26,356 nt of DNA from a virus: positions 1 to 26,356 of IMG/VR virus record IMGVR_UViG_3300030085_000034. One strand, given 5' to 3'. A program made the position numbers and the translations under genes. Below, piece by piece: positions 14,248 to 22,467 of this stretch. The notes beneath the pieces are model-generated. The model was given only the letters and a program-made list of their open reading frames with translations. It made no database searches and was not told where the DNA came from. Numbering within the stretch: the first letter of the stretch is position 1; every line of letters starts with the position of its first letter.

Positions 14248-14964
14248 ATGGCGTATGATTTTCTTGGTTTGACAAATGAAGTTCTTGCTCGTATGAATGA
14301 AGTAGTGCTTACCGCTACTAATTTCACTGCAGCAAGAGGCTATCAAATACAATGTCAAAACGCAGTAAACGATGCTATCAATTATATTAACCAAAGAGAG
14401 TTTGGTTGGCCTTTTAGCCATGCAACCCAAACAGAAACTCTTGTAGCTTCACAGACACGGTACACAGTTCCTACTGGTACACAGCATGTGGACTACGAAA
14501 CATTTAGAATAAGCAAAGATAACACACTGGGTGTAGATGCTACTACTCTACGTGTGCTAGACTATAAAGAATATGTAGACAAATATATTGGTCAAGAAAC
14601 CTCATCAGGTGTAGGTGGCGTTCCAAACTTTGTATTTAGAACACCTGATAATAATTACGGCTTATACCCTTACCCAGACAAAGCATACGTATTAAAGTAT
14701 GAATACTACAGTAGACCTACTGCTTTAGCTGCTGCCACTGATGTCCCCGCTGTCCCCGAACAATTTAGACAAGTAATCGCAGACGGTGCAACTGCATATG
14801 CATATCAGTACAGAGGTGAAGCACAACAGTATGGTTTAAACTTTACTAGGTTTGAAGAGGGTATAAAGCATATGCAATCAATATTATTGAACAGAACAGA
14901 TTATGTGAGGTCAACCTATCTTCCGCACTCGCAAAGGTATGGCATTAACGTAGCTGCATTTTAG
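14248..14964 (+). CDS. Tail tubular / head-tail adaptor protein (T7 gp11-like)
   Basis: A 238-residue protein at the first position after the capsid terminator. The helical N-terminus (FLGLTNEVLARMNEV, AARGYQIQCQNAVNDAINYINQREFGWPF), a beta-rich centre (TRYTVPTGTQHVDYETFRI), NYGLYPYPDKAYVLKYEYYSRP and a helical end (YGLNFTRFEEGIKHMQSIL) match the podoviral tail tubular protein A / gp4-like adaptor layout that joins the portal to the tail. AGGA lies about eight bases before the ATG. Its partner nozzle protein is encoded immediately downstream, as in T7 and P22 type tails. Confidence 0.8.
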   Translation: MAYDFLGLTNEVLARMNEVVLTATNFTAARGYQIQCQNAVNDAINYINQREFGWPFSHATQTETLVASQTRYTVPTGTQHVDYETFRISKDNTLGVDATTLRVLDYKEYVDKYIGQETSSGVGGVPNFVFRTPDNNYGLYPYPDKAYVLKYEYYSRPTALAAATDVPAVPEQFRQVIADGATAYAYQYRGEAQQYGLNFTRFEEGIKHMQSILLNRTDYVRSTYLPHSQRYGINVAAF

Positions 14965-14973
14965 GTGTATTAA

Positions 14974-16479
14974 ATGGCAGATGAAGCTGGCCTCAATCCT
15001 TTTGTTTTCGCTTGTCAGGGTGGATTAGTCTTAGACCAATCTACTTTTGCTATGCAGCCGGGGATGGCACTAGAATTACAAAACTTTGAGCCTGACGTAA
15101 CTGGTGGCTATAGAAGAATATCTGGATATGCAAAGTGGAATAGTAATGTAGTTCCACAAACAGCATCAGATTCTGAACCAATATTACTGTCAGCCCACTT
15201 TAAGGGTAAGGTAGTAGCTGCCAGAGGCACAAATGTATATCAAGCTGGAACTACTGGTTCGTGGTCGCAGATAGATAGTGGTAGAACAGGCGCAGGTAGG
15301 TATACACATTTTAGATATAACTTAAATGGCACTGACCTACTTATGTTTGCAGACGGTGCAAATCATGCAAGTAAGTTTGATGGCACAACAGTAACAGATA
15401 TAAGTACAACAGGCGCACCATCTGACCCAGCCTTTGTAACAAGATTTAAAGATACCAGTTTCTTTGCAGGTATGTCAGGTGAGCCACAGTCTCTAGTATT
15501 TACGGCTCCGTTTACAGATGACGATTTTACACCAGCTAATGGCGCAGGTACAATACGAGTCGACAGTGATATAACAGGACTATTTCCTTTTCGTGATGCG
15601 CTGTTTATATTTTGTGAAGAAAGAATATTTAAGCTAGTTGGCAACACAATAGGAGATTTTGTTGTACAACCAGTAACTAGAGAAATAGGTTGTTTAAATA
15701 ATTTTACAATCCAAGAATTTGGTGGTGACATTGTTTTTCTTGGGCCAGACGGATTAAGAACAGTAGCTGGTACTGAAAAAATTGGTGACGTAGAATTAGG
15801 AACAATAAGTAGACAAGTACAAAAACGCTTTCTGGATTTGTCAGATGTAGATGAATTTTCAAGTGTTGTTATACCAGACAAGACGCAGTATAGAATATTC
15901 TTTACAAATGCAAGCACAACAAGGTCAGCAACAAAAGGCGTTATCTGTGTACGTAAAGGACAAGCCTACGAGTTTGGTGACTTACTAGGTATAAGAGCAA
16001 CAAGCACAGACTCTGTTGTTGTGGCAGGTGACACAATAGTTCTTCATGGCGATTTTGATGGTTATGTATATCGCCAAGAACAGGGTGACACTTTTGATGG
16101 TAGCGTGGTTGTTGGTAAGTATCGTTCACCTGATTTAACAATGGGTGACGCTGGCATACGAAAAAACTTTCAGCGTGTAATTATTAACTACGCACCTGAA
16201 GCAGCAGTGAACGCAGACTTGTTTGTGCGGTATGACTATGAAGCACCTACCACCCCAAGACCAGCAGCGTATCCCTTTGATACATCTTCCGTGGTGGCAG
16301 TTTATGGTAGTTCTTTGTACGGCACAGCGACATACGGTGGACAGACAAACCCATTGATTAGACAGCCCATAGAAGGTTCAGGTTTTGCTGTAGCACTACG
16401 AGTTAATGACAGAGGTACGTCTGCACCATACTCACTTAAAGGATTTCAATTAGAATTTGACGCAGGAGCAAGAAGGTAA
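14974..16479 (+). CDS. Tail nozzle-like protein (tail tubular B / P22 gp10-like)
   Basis: A 501-residue, beta-rich protein. It contains repeated blade-like motifs (GKVVAARGTNVYQAG, GSWSQIDSG, YNLNGTDLLMFADGANHASKFDG, GDIVFLGPDGLRTVAG, IVLHGDFDGYVYRQ), consistent with the beta-propeller nozzle proteins of short-tailed phages. ALELQNFEPDVTGGYRRISGY near the N-terminus is characteristic of this group in marine phages. It would form the distal tail tube that binds fibres and closes the DNA channel. It follows the adaptor by nine bases and overlaps the fibre gene by one base. The family call is good; T7-like against P22-like cannot be decided here. Confidence 0.78.
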   Translation: MADEAGLNPFVFACQGGLVLDQSTFAMQPGMALELQNFEPDVTGGYRRISGYAKWNSNVVPQTASDSEPILLSAHFKGKVVAARGTNVYQAGTTGSWSQIDSGRTGAGRYTHFRYNLNGTDLLMFADGANHASKFDGTTVTDISTTGAPSDPAFVTRFKDTSFFAGMSGEPQSLVFTAPFTDDDFTPANGAGTIRVDSDITGLFPFRDALFIFCEERIFKLVGNTIGDFVVQPVTREIGCLNNFTIQEFGGDIVFLGPDGLRTVAGTEKIGDVELGTISRQVQKRFLDLSDVDEFSSVVIPDKTQYRIFFTNASTTRSATKGVICVRKGQAYEFGDLLGIRATSTDSVVVAGDTIVLHGDFDGYVYRQEQGDTFDGSVVVGKYRSPDLTMGDAGIRKNFQRVIINYAPEAAVNADLFVRYDYEAPTTPRPAAYPFDTSSVVAVYGSSLYGTATYGGQTNPLIRQPIEGSGFAVALRVNDRGTSAPYSLKGFQLEFDAGARR

Positions 16480-18653
16480 TGGCAGGTTATACTAGACAAT
16501 CATCATTTACTGACGGTGACGTTATCACCGCATCACACAGTAATGATGAATTTAATCAAATACTAGCCGCTTTTGTAAACACTTCAGGACATAAACACGA
16601 TGGTACAGCAGCAGAGGGTCCAGTCATTGGATTGATTGGAGACCCCGGTGTAGCTACTCCTCTTAACAAAGTTGTTGTTGACAATACAAACAATCGTGTA
16701 GGTGTGTTCGTAGATGCAGGTGGTGCTGGTTCTACAGTAGAACAAGTACGTTTTCAAGACGGTGCTATTCTACCTGTAACAAACAATGATGTAGACCTTG
16801 GCTCTAGCAGTGTTAAGTTTAAAGAACTACATCTAGCTGGTGCAGCCAACATTGCTGGCACTATGACCCTATCAGGTAATGTAATTGTATCGGGTACATT
16901 GGGTGCAGACCTAATACCTGATGGTGATAACACACGTGACATTGGTAGCACATCTGCTGAATGGAAAGACTTATATATTGATGGCGTTGCATATGTAGAC
17001 GCAATTAACTTTAATGGTACAGCTATATCTGCTACAGCAGCAGAGATTAATATTTTAGATGGCGTTACTGCATCAACTTCTGAACTAAACATTATGGATG
17101 GCGTAACAGCCACCACTTCAGAACTCAATATTATGGATGGGGTTACAGCAACAACTGCTGAACTAAACCTCATGGATGGTGCTTCCTCTGCTGGTACAAC
17201 AGCAGTCGCAGGTGGAGATGGTATTGTAACTAATGATGGCGGCACAATGCGCCAGACAACAGTAGATACTTTTGATACCTACCTTTCTCAAACCACCAAA
17301 ACCCTCACAAACAAAACTCTTACAACTCCTGTCATTGAAGAAATAGATAGCACCAGCACAATTACTCTTGATGCTGGCACAGACATTATTCTTGATGCAG
17401 ATGGTGGTGATGTATTCCTAAAAGATGGGGGTACTACTTACGGTTCTTTAACAAACACATCTGGCAACCTTATTATTAAATCAGGCACTACAACAGCAAT
17501 AACTTTTTCTGGTGCTGACGCAACCATAGCTGGTGACTTAACTATCTCTGGTGATGATTTGACTATGGGTACAAACACTGCAGGTCATATGCTTGTAGGT
17601 GACGGGACTAACTATAATCCAGTGGCTATCTCTGGTGACGTAACAATGGCAAGCAGTGGTGCAGTCACTATTGCAAGCGGTGCTGTTGAAGGTTCTATGC
17701 TTGATGCTAGTGTTATTACAGGGCAGACACAAGAAACCACAGTGGATACATCTAATGACTTAATATTGTTTTACGATAACTCAGCAACGGCCCTCAGAAA
17801 AATTCCTGTAACTAACTTAGTGTCATCAGTAGGTGGTTTGACAGACGTTGTATCGGACACTTCTCCCCAGCTTGGCGGTGACTTGGACGTTAATGGCAAC
17901 GATATTGTATCCGTATCCAATGGCGATATTAACATTCTACCTAACGGTAGTGGTAAGGTTATTATAGATGGTAACGGCAGTTCTGGTGGTGTGTCTATTA
18001 CTGACGGACTTATTGACATTAGGACAGGCACAGGTTCTGTAACAAAGGTAAAGTTCTACTGTGAATCATCTAACGCACACGCACAAACACTGCAAGCACA
18101 GCCACACTCTGCAAGTAGTAGCGCAGTATTAACCCTGCCTGTTGCTACAGGCACACTTATTGGCACAGGCGATAGCGGCACAGTTTCTAATGGTATGTTG
18201 GCTGGTAGTATTGCTGACAGCAAACTTAGCACTATTTCTACAGCAGGTAAAGTTGACATTGGCGCACTTGAGATTGACGGTGGCACAGACATTGGTGCAG
18301 ACCTTGTAGATGCTGACCTGCTTATTGTTGACGATGGTGCAAACGGCACAGAGCGTAAGTCAGAGTTTACACGTGTTAAGAAGTACATCTACTCTGCAAT
18401 GTCAGGTGATGCAACTGCTAGTGATGCAGGAGCATTGACCATAGCAAATGACGCTGTTGAAAGCGGCATGTTGAATGACAATATTATTAGCGGTCAAACA
18501 GCACTTACTTCAGGTCTTGCAGATACAGACGAATTGCTAGTAAGTGACGCTGGTACAGTCAAGCGTATGGACTTGAGTGTAGTAAAAACTTATTTAGAAA
18601 ATGCCGGGTTCTCAAGTGAAGACCCGACAGCATTAGCCATAGCCCTTGGCTAG
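16479..18653 (+). CDS. Main tail fibre protein with 13-residue repeats
   Basis: A 724-residue fibre. The N-terminus (SSFTDGDVITASHSNDEFNQILAAF, GHKHDG) resembles the virion-attachment region of many marine phage tail proteins. Residues about 187-235 hold four copies of a 13-residue repeat (TSELNIMDGVTAT type). The rest is beta-rich with fibre phrases such as GNVIVSGTLGADLIPDGDNTRDIGS, SPQLGGDLDVNGNDI and GSGKVIIDG; the end is DPTALAIALG. No protease or chaperone domain was seen. It probably trimerises and contacts the host surface, or acts as a platform for the adhesins encoded after P3. Confidence 0.83.
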   Translation: MAGYTRQSSFTDGDVITASHSNDEFNQILAAFVNTSGHKHDGTAAEGPVIGLIGDPGVATPLNKVVVDNTNNRVGVFVDAGGAGSTVEQVRFQDGAILPVTNNDVDLGSSSVKFKELHLAGAANIAGTMTLSGNVIVSGTLGADLIPDGDNTRDIGSTSAEWKDLYIDGVAYVDAINFNGTAISATAAEINILDGVTASTSELNIMDGVTATTSELNIMDGVTATTAELNLMDGASSAGTTAVAGGDGIVTNDGGTMRQTTVDTFDTYLSQTTKTLTNKTLTTPVIEEIDSTSTITLDAGTDIILDADGGDVFLKDGGTTYGSLTNTSGNLIIKSGTTTAITFSGADATIAGDLTISGDDLTMGTNTAGHMLVGDGTNYNPVAISGDVTMASSGAVTIASGAVEGSMLDASVITGQTQETTVDTSNDLILFYDNSATALRKIPVTNLVSSVGGLTDVVSDTSPQLGGDLDVNGNDIVSVSNGDINILPNGSGKVIIDGNGSSGGVSITDGLIDIRTGTGSVTKVKFYCESSNAHAQTLQAQPHSASSSAVLTLPVATGTLIGTGDSGTVSNGMLAGSIADSKLSTISTAGKVDIGALEIDGGTDIGADLVDADLLIVDDGANGTERKSEFTRVKKYIYSAMSGDATASDAGALTIANDAVESGMLNDNIISGQTALTSGLADTDELLVSDAGTVKRMDLSVVKTYLENAGFSSEDPTALAIALG
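17037..17183 (+). repeat. 39-bp tandem repeats in tail fibre gene (four units)
   Basis: Units begin near 17037, 17076, 17115 and 17154 (the last partial). Each encodes a version of T-(S/A)-E-(L/I)-N-(I/L)-(M/L)-D-G-V-T-A. Third-codon positions differ between units, so the repeat is old at DNA level but kept in protein. This motif is common in fibres of marine phages. Confidence 0.85.
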
Positions 18654-18666
18654 TATAAATTAGGGC

Positions 18667-18695
18667 TTGACAAACCACTTAAAATGTGGTATAAT
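18667..18695 (+). promoter_or_regulatory. Promoter P3, consensus sigma70 (TTGACA-17-TATAAT)
   Basis: TTGACA 18667-18672, 17 bases, and TATAAT 18690-18695 with TGG before it (extended -10). Both hexamers are perfect. The predicted start is near 18702, then GGAG 18711-18714 six bases before ATG 18721. It is intergenic, 14 bases after the fibre stop, and drives the adhesin array. Confidence 0.88.
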
Positions 18696-18720
18696 TAACC
18701 TGTAGTATAAGGAGAAAATC

Positions 18721-19170
18721 ATGGCAGACGATGCCTCAGTAACCGTACAGGCAACGGTATTGCCTGATGAAATCGCCAAGACTATTTCTGGCAGTGTAAC
18801 AATTTCACCAGCAGACGCTAACGATAAGTGGTACTATAAACTTACTAGCGTATCAAACTCTAGCACAGACTTGATTGCTGGTTATTATACAGACTATACT
18901 GCTGTAGATGATGATACTGCACCAACGGCTGTTGCTACTGGTGATAAAGTAAACTTCTTGTTTATTAAAAACACAGACTCAAGCAACGATGTGTATATTG
19001 TTCTTGATGCAGGAACTGCGTCAACAAGTGCTGGTGATGCAATTAAGATTGCAGCAGGTCACTCTTGGTTTGGCAACCTTCCTAATACAACTGTTGCAGA
19101 CATCCATGCAATATCCTCTACAAGCACAGTAACTTGCATTGTAGCAGCATTGTTAGATGATGTAGCATAA
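18721..19170 (+). CDS. Beta-rich virion-type protein, first gene of adhesin array
   Basis: A 149-residue protein with a strong start (GGAG six bases before the ATG) and its own consensus promoter. It is rich in Asp, Ala, Ser and Thr with alternating hydrophobic positions (VTVQATVLPDEIAKTISGSV, KWYYKLTSVS, KVNFLFIKNTDSSNDVYIVLD, IAAGHSWFGNLPN), a beta-sandwich pattern. No cysteine pair or catalytic motif stands out. As the promoter-proximal gene it should be the most expressed of the array, suggesting a structural role, possibly a fibre-base or capsid-surface protein. I do not recognise a named family. Confidence 0.65.
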   Translation: MADDASVTVQATVLPDEIAKTISGSVTISPADANDKWYYKLTSVSNSSTDLIAGYYTDYTAVDDDTAPTAVATGDKVNFLFIKNTDSSNDVYIVLDAGTASTSAGDAIKIAAGHSWFGNLPNTTVADIHAISSTSTVTCIVAALLDDVA

Positions 19171-19180
19171 GGAGTAGGTC

Positions 19181-19510
19181 ATGGCTAATACCTTTAAAGT
19201 AAAAACTTTTGATGGTTCAAGCACAGCAGCAAACGGTCTAATGAATATTTATACCGTGCCATCATCTACAACTACTGTGGTTATTGGCCTGACCATTGCT
19301 AATACCACATCAAGTCAAATCACAGTAGACATAAAGCTAAGTGCTGCATCTACTGTGTTCTTGGCTAAAGACATACCAATACCTGCTGGTTCATCTTTTG
19401 AGTACATGGCAGGAAATAAAATAATCATGGAAGCTACGCATACTCTTAGTGTGGCTTCCGATACTGCAAATAGCGCAGACACAGCATTGAGTATTATGGA
19501 GATAACCTAA
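19181..19510 (+). CDS. Small beta-rich structural protein
   Basis: A 109-residue protein; GGAG (19171-19174) precedes the ATG by six bases. The sequence is a regular alternation of beta strands (IYTVPSSTTTVVIGLTIANT, ITVDIKLSAASTVFLAKDIPIP, GNKIIMEATHTLSVAS). Similar short proteins occur in tail regions of marine phages, but no function is established. Its last codons (IMEIT) contain GGAG 19498-19501, the ribosome-binding site of the next gene, which it overlaps by one base. Confidence 0.65.
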   Translation: MANTFKVKTFDGSSTAANGLMNIYTVPSSTTTVVIGLTIANTTSSQITVDIKLSAASTVFLAKDIPIPAGSSFEYMAGNKIIMEATHTLSVASDTANSADTALSIMEIT

Positions 19511-19959
19511 TGCCATTTCTTGGTAATCCTGTATCTAGTAATTTTCAAACACGTCCTGCTACACAAGAGTTTAATGGAGATGGCTCAACAACCATCTTCA
19601 CTCTTAATCAAACTGTAGCACAAGAAGATATTATAGTATCCGTTGATGGTGTTGTACAGGAAAGTGTAGATGCTTTTACTGTGCCTAATGGTACAAATCT
19701 TACCTTTACTGCTGCCCCTTCTAGCGGCACTGGTAATATCTTTGTTATGTACATGGGTACATCTGCTGGCTCAATCACACCTGCTGCAGAAAACAAAGGT
19801 AACTTCAAGGCTGGTGGTTTGTTTCGTACCAACGCACAATCCCTTACAGCAGATACAACCATCCTAGCTACAGAGAATGCCAACGTAACTGGTCCGTTTA
19901 CCGTGGCTTCTGGTGTTACATTAACCGTTGAAAGCGGTGGGACATTGGTGACGCTATGA
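19510..19959 (+). CDS. Fibre adaptor-like protein
   Basis: A 149-residue protein starting MPFLGNPVSSNF, followed by FNGDGSTTIFTLNQTV, IIVSVDGVVQ and FTAAPSSGTGNIFVMYMG. This N-terminal block is the type found at the start of phage tail-fibre proteins that attach a fibre to the tail. A second, diverged gene of the same kind lies at 23267-23728 (MPYIGKSP, MDVYQNGVLLKPGTDY). The C-terminal part is short and beta-rich (NVTGPFTVASGVTLTVESGG). It probably links an adhesin to the tail. It overlaps the next gene by 4 nt; this is the one overlap in the array without a clear GGAG. Confidence 0.65.
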   Translation: MPFLGNPVSSNFQTRPATQEFNGDGSTTIFTLNQTVAQEDIIVSVDGVVQESVDAFTVPNGTNLTFTAAPSSGTGNIFVMYMGTSAGSITPAAENKGNFKAGGLFRTNAQSLTADTTILATENANVTGPFTVASGVTLTVESGGTLVTL

Positions 19960-20351
19960 GTACATTAAAAGCAGATACCATACAAAGCACAGGCGGTGGT
20001 GCGGCTACGCTGACTAAACAAGAGGCTGCAAAGGCAAGAGGACAACATGCCGCTGGAACACTTCAATCAGGTTCACTTAATCATAGTTCTATAACTGATC
20101 ACGGCACTGGGTCATTTTCGCATAATTTTACAAGCAGTTTTGCAAATATACTTTACAGTCATGTGGGTTCAGCGACTTACAATGCGGGTTCTTCTTCTGC
20201 TCTTTGGACATATATGCGAGAAGATGGTTCGGCTGGGGATACAGCGACAGGAAGCATAAAAGTTACCAGTGCTTATATTTTGTCTAGTCAAAACAGAACT
20301 GACTATGACTTTGCGTTTGTAGACTTAATTTGTTTTGGAGACCTAGCATGA
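19956..20351 (+). CDS. GDLA-family fibre-tip-like protein A
   Basis: A 131-residue member of a five-gene paralogous family (others at 21231, 23725, 24090, 24491). It has the N-terminal motif STLKADTIQ, then TKQEAAKARGQH, the core GSLNHSSITDHGTGSFSHNF and the C-terminus CFGDLA. The core resembles a domain normally found at the end of larger phage fibres (S-F/L-N-x-SS-x-x-D-x-x-TG). Here it is a free-standing protein, so it may be an exchangeable receptor-contacting tip. GGA of GDLA starts GGAG 20337-20340, the ribosome-binding site of the next gene. It overlaps that gene by 4 nt. Confidence 0.68.
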   Translation: MSTLKADTIQSTGGGAATLTKQEAAKARGQHAAGTLQSGSLNHSSITDHGTGSFSHNFTSSFANILYSHVGSATYNAGSSSALWTYMREDGSAGDTATGSIKVTSAYILSSQNRTDYDFAFVDLICFGDLA

Positions 20352-20908
20352 GTTTAATTAAAACAGACGCAATACAAACTCTTGCTGGCAAACCTATTTT
20401 GAATAGCACTGGTTCTGTGCTGCAAGTAAAGTCAACTGTTGACTCAGATGTCCAATCAATAGCAGGTTTGACTTTTGCAGATGTAATATCTGTTTCAATC
20501 ACACCAACAAGTTCATCATCAACAATACTTGTTATGTGTAACCTTAATATTTCCGCTGCAACGTCTGATGCTAGTCAAACGGCTGCTAGATATACTGGTG
20601 TAAAACTTTATCGTGACAGCACACAAATTGCTGTTAATTCAGACGCTTCTGGCAATCAAGCTAAAGTTTGGTTTTCATGTAATTCTACTGAAGGAAATAA
20701 CTCAGGCTTTCAACAAAACAATGCTAGTGGTTCGTTTATGGATTCTCCATCTACAACATCAGCAATAACATATAAAATAACTGCTGGAAATACTTACGAC
20801 AGTAATTATTACACTTACATTAATCGTCCTAGTTATGGGTCTACTGACAATTATGGCTATAATCATAAGGGCGTGTCTACGCTTACGGTTATGGAGATTT
20901 CAGCATGA
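20348..20908 (+). CDS. Fibre protein 1 (paired with tail chaperone 1)
   Basis: A 186-residue protein from ATG 20348. The N-terminus (MSLIKTDAIQTLAGKPILN) resembles the LKADTIQ start of the tip family. The body contains LTFADVISVSITPTSSSSTILVM, LYRDSTQIA and MDSPSTTSAITYKI, and the end is VMEISA. The gene at 22468 carries the same three blocks (SFADLTGMTLTITP, LLRDSTAIS, DQPSTTSAVVYKF) and a VILEIKP end, so the two are paralogs. Probably an adhesin or fibre subunit. It overlaps the chaperone-like gene by 4 nt, and GGAG 20893-20896 in its last codons is that gene's ribosome-binding site. Confidence 0.66.
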   Translation: MSLIKTDAIQTLAGKPILNSTGSVLQVKSTVDSDVQSIAGLTFADVISVSITPTSSSSTILVMCNLNISAATSDASQTAARYTGVKLYRDSTQIAVNSDASGNQAKVWFSCNSTEGNNSGFQQNNASGSFMDSPSTTSAITYKITAGNTYDSNYYTYINRPSYGSTDNYGYNHKGVSTLTVMEISA

Positions 20909-21231
20909 GGCATGAAGCTATTTATTCTCTATACTCTTCTGCCGTTACTATACATGGTGATGGCGACAATGCTGTAGCGACAGATAAAGATGGCAAGGTA
21001 GTGTCTTGGGATGCTTCTGCGGTAGCAAACAAAGAAGCTGAACTTATTGCTGCATTTAAGCTAACGGAATTACGTACGGAACGTAACAGGCGTATTGCTG
21101 AAACCGACTGGTGGGATATGTCAGACACAACCGCCATGACAGATGCACAGAAAACTTATCGTCAAGACCTACGAGACATTACTAAGTCTGCAACATCTTT
21201 AGATGACGTAAGCTGGCCGGAGAAACCATAA
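20905..21231 (+). CDS. Tail fibre assembly chaperone-like protein 1
   Basis: A 108-residue protein. The C-terminal half (LRTERNRRIAETDWWDMSDT, YRQDLRDITKSATSLDDVSWPEKP) is the pattern of phage tail-assembly chaperone proteins (PF16778-like), which help fibres fold. The N-terminal half (MRHEAIYSLYSSAVTIHGDG, DKDGKVVSWD) is shared with the second copy at 22932. It is translationally coupled to fibre protein 1 and ends with WPEKP, whose codons hold GGAG for the next gene. It may be specific for the fibre encoded just upstream; the repeated pairing supports this. Confidence 0.78.
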   Translation: MRHEAIYSLYSSAVTIHGDGDNAVATDKDGKVVSWDASAVANKEAELIAAFKLTELRTERNRRIAETDWWDMSDTTAMTDAQKTYRQDLRDITKSATSLDDVSWPEKP

Positions 21232-21602
21232 TGGCACTAGGAAAGATAAAAGCAGATACGCTAGAACACAGCACCGCTGGTACGGTTGATACGCAGTATG
21301 TTGTTGACGGTAGTGTTAAAGCGTATGCCAATCAAGATAATGGAACATCTTTGAATAAAAGTCTTAACATCTCATCATTAACTGACAATTCAACAGGGCG
21401 TTATGAGTTGGCAATAACAAATGCTTTTACCGATGCTAATTTTGGTCAAATGGTCTGTGCGGGTAGCAGTACAGGAAATTGCTCCATAGACACCAGTCAT
21501 AACACTGCTGCAATAATGGCATCTCGTATATATAGAACTGACACAAGTGCTTACCTTGATTCAGGGGATTGTAATTATTACGGTGTAGGAGACCTCGCAT
21601 AA
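21231..21602 (+). CDS. GDLA-family fibre-tip-like protein B
   Basis: A 123-residue paralog of the family. The N-terminus is LGKIKADTLEH, the core KSLNISSLTDNSTGRYELAITNAF, and the end GVGDLA. It contains three cysteines (in the MVCAGSS, GNCSID and SGDCNYY stretches), so this copy may be disulfide-bonded or metal-binding, unlike copy A. It begins on the stop of chaperone 1 (TAATG) and its GDLA codons provide GGAG 21588-21591 for the next gene. It is inferred to be a small trimeric tip or adhesin. Confidence 0.68.
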   Translation: MALGKIKADTLEHSTAGTVDTQYVVDGSVKAYANQDNGTSLNKSLNISSLTDNSTGRYELAITNAFTDANFGQMVCAGSSTGNCSIDTSHNTAAIMASRIYRTDTSAYLDSGDCNYYGVGDLA

Positions 21603-22075
21603 TGGAAACACCAGAGTTTCAAGGCACACACCTATTTGACAGACTATGCTGGGCTAAAGAAAACCTAGACGCTGTACAATCTGACTATCGTGTAGTGTAC
21701 GAAGACAGTATTGACGAATGTGCAAAGATACTTGTGCCTGATCCAAACTGGATGGCTTGTGCGCTACAAGGCGGCATCTTACCACCAGTGCAGGTATATT
21801 GGGAATTAGCCAAAGATGAGGCAAAGCCTGACTTTGTAAAACATACCAGAGGACACTTGCTCCATAACACAAAGCCTGTAGAGGCTATGACAGAAGAGCA
21901 AGCAATAGAATACCTAATTATGAAAGATTGCCCACAGCATGTGTGGCGCAATTGGAATGAGGGCAACAAACCAAAGATGGTTATATGCCGTAAAGAACAG
22001 TTACCAAGCACACGTGAGTGGCGCAATGCTTGGAAGATAACTGAGGAACTTAGCGTCACTGAATTAGCCGCATAG
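21602..22075 (+). CDS. Conserved hypothetical protein of marine phages (157 aa)
   Basis: This gene differs in style from its beta-rich neighbours: it is Trp-, Cys- and charge-rich (FDRLCWAKENLDAVQSDYR, DPNWMACALQGGILPPVQVYWELAKDEAKP, FVKHTRGHLLHNTKPVEAM, EEQAIEYLIMKDCPQHVW). I recall the LPPVQVYWELAKDEAKP segment in many uncultured marine phages, always unnamed. It reads as a soluble alpha/beta protein, perhaps an enzyme or assembly factor rather than a fibre. There is no catalytic motif I can name. It lies between tip B and a chaperone-like protein, so a role in fibre maturation is possible. Confidence 0.66.
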   Translation: METPEFQGTHLFDRLCWAKENLDAVQSDYRVVYEDSIDECAKILVPDPNWMACALQGGILPPVQVYWELAKDEAKPDFVKHTRGHLLHNTKPVEAMTEEQAIEYLIMKDCPQHVWRNWNEGNKPKMVICRKEQLPSTREWRNAWKITEELSVTELAA

Positions 22076-22085
22076 GAGAAAACTA

Positions 22086-22457
22086 ATGGCAACAACATAT
22101 ATCGTAGACAAGGACGGGAATCAGATTGATGCTGCATCAGCCACCGTTCCTTCTGACCGTCACTTCCGTGGTGCATGGTCATTGGATGGCACAGTCATCT
22201 CTGAAGACATGACAAAGGCCAAAGAAATCTTCAAGGATAAAATTCGTGAAGTACGTGCGCCACTGCTTGAGGCAGAAGACGTAGTGTATATGAAAGCACT
22301 AGAGGCTGACGATGCGGATGCAAAGACTGCTTCTGTAAATAAGAAGAAAGCACTGCGTGATGCACCTGCTGCTTCTGCAATTACTAGCGCAGACACAATT
22401 GCTAAACTCAAGGCAGCTTGGGATACATCTGTGTTGGGTGACAGCCCTTACGCATAA
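22086..22457 (+). CDS. Tail chaperone-like protein (123 aa)
   Basis: GGAG (22075-22078) precedes the ATG by seven bases. The sequence (YIVDKDGNQID, RHFRGAWSLDGTVISEDMTKAKEIF, IREVRAPLLEAEDVVYMKALEAD, KKALRDAP, LKAAWDTSVLGD) matches a group of small phage proteins near tail fibres. The pattern KDKIREVRAPLLEAEDV...KKALRDAP parallels the RNRLLAETD...YRQALRDI pattern of tail-assembly chaperones, so it is probably a related assembly protein with a different N-terminus. The family is recognised by overall pattern only. Confidence 0.66.
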   Translation: MATTYIVDKDGNQIDAASATVPSDRHFRGAWSLDGTVISEDMTKAKEIFKDKIREVRAPLLEAEDVVYMKALEADDADAKTASVNKKKALRDAPAASAITSADTIAKLKAAWDTSVLGDSPYA

Positions 22458-22467
22458 GGATAAGTAA

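Noticed and set aside
14269-14274. TTGACA followed by AAATGAAG resembling the P1 -35 region, inside the tail tubular gene
   Set aside because: No -10 hexamer at 16-18 bases; the sequence is explained by codons for LTNEV.
15363-15917. 184-residue - strand ORF opposite the nozzle gene, and other long antisense ORFs (e.g. 6000-6512, 16754-17245, 21685-22182)
   Set aside because: All lie opposite well-supported genes, lack ribosome-binding sites and recognisable motifs, and all other genes are on the + strand.
17037-17183. Tandem 39-bp repeats considered as CRISPR-like or integration repeats
   Set aside because: They are in frame inside the fibre, vary at third codon positions, and have no spacers; they are protein repeats.
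18605-18652. Two small hairpins at the end of the main fibre gene (CGGGT/ACCCG and TAGCCA/TGGCTA)
   Set aside because: Short stems, inside coding sequence and not followed by a T-run, so not convincing as a terminator even though P3 follows.
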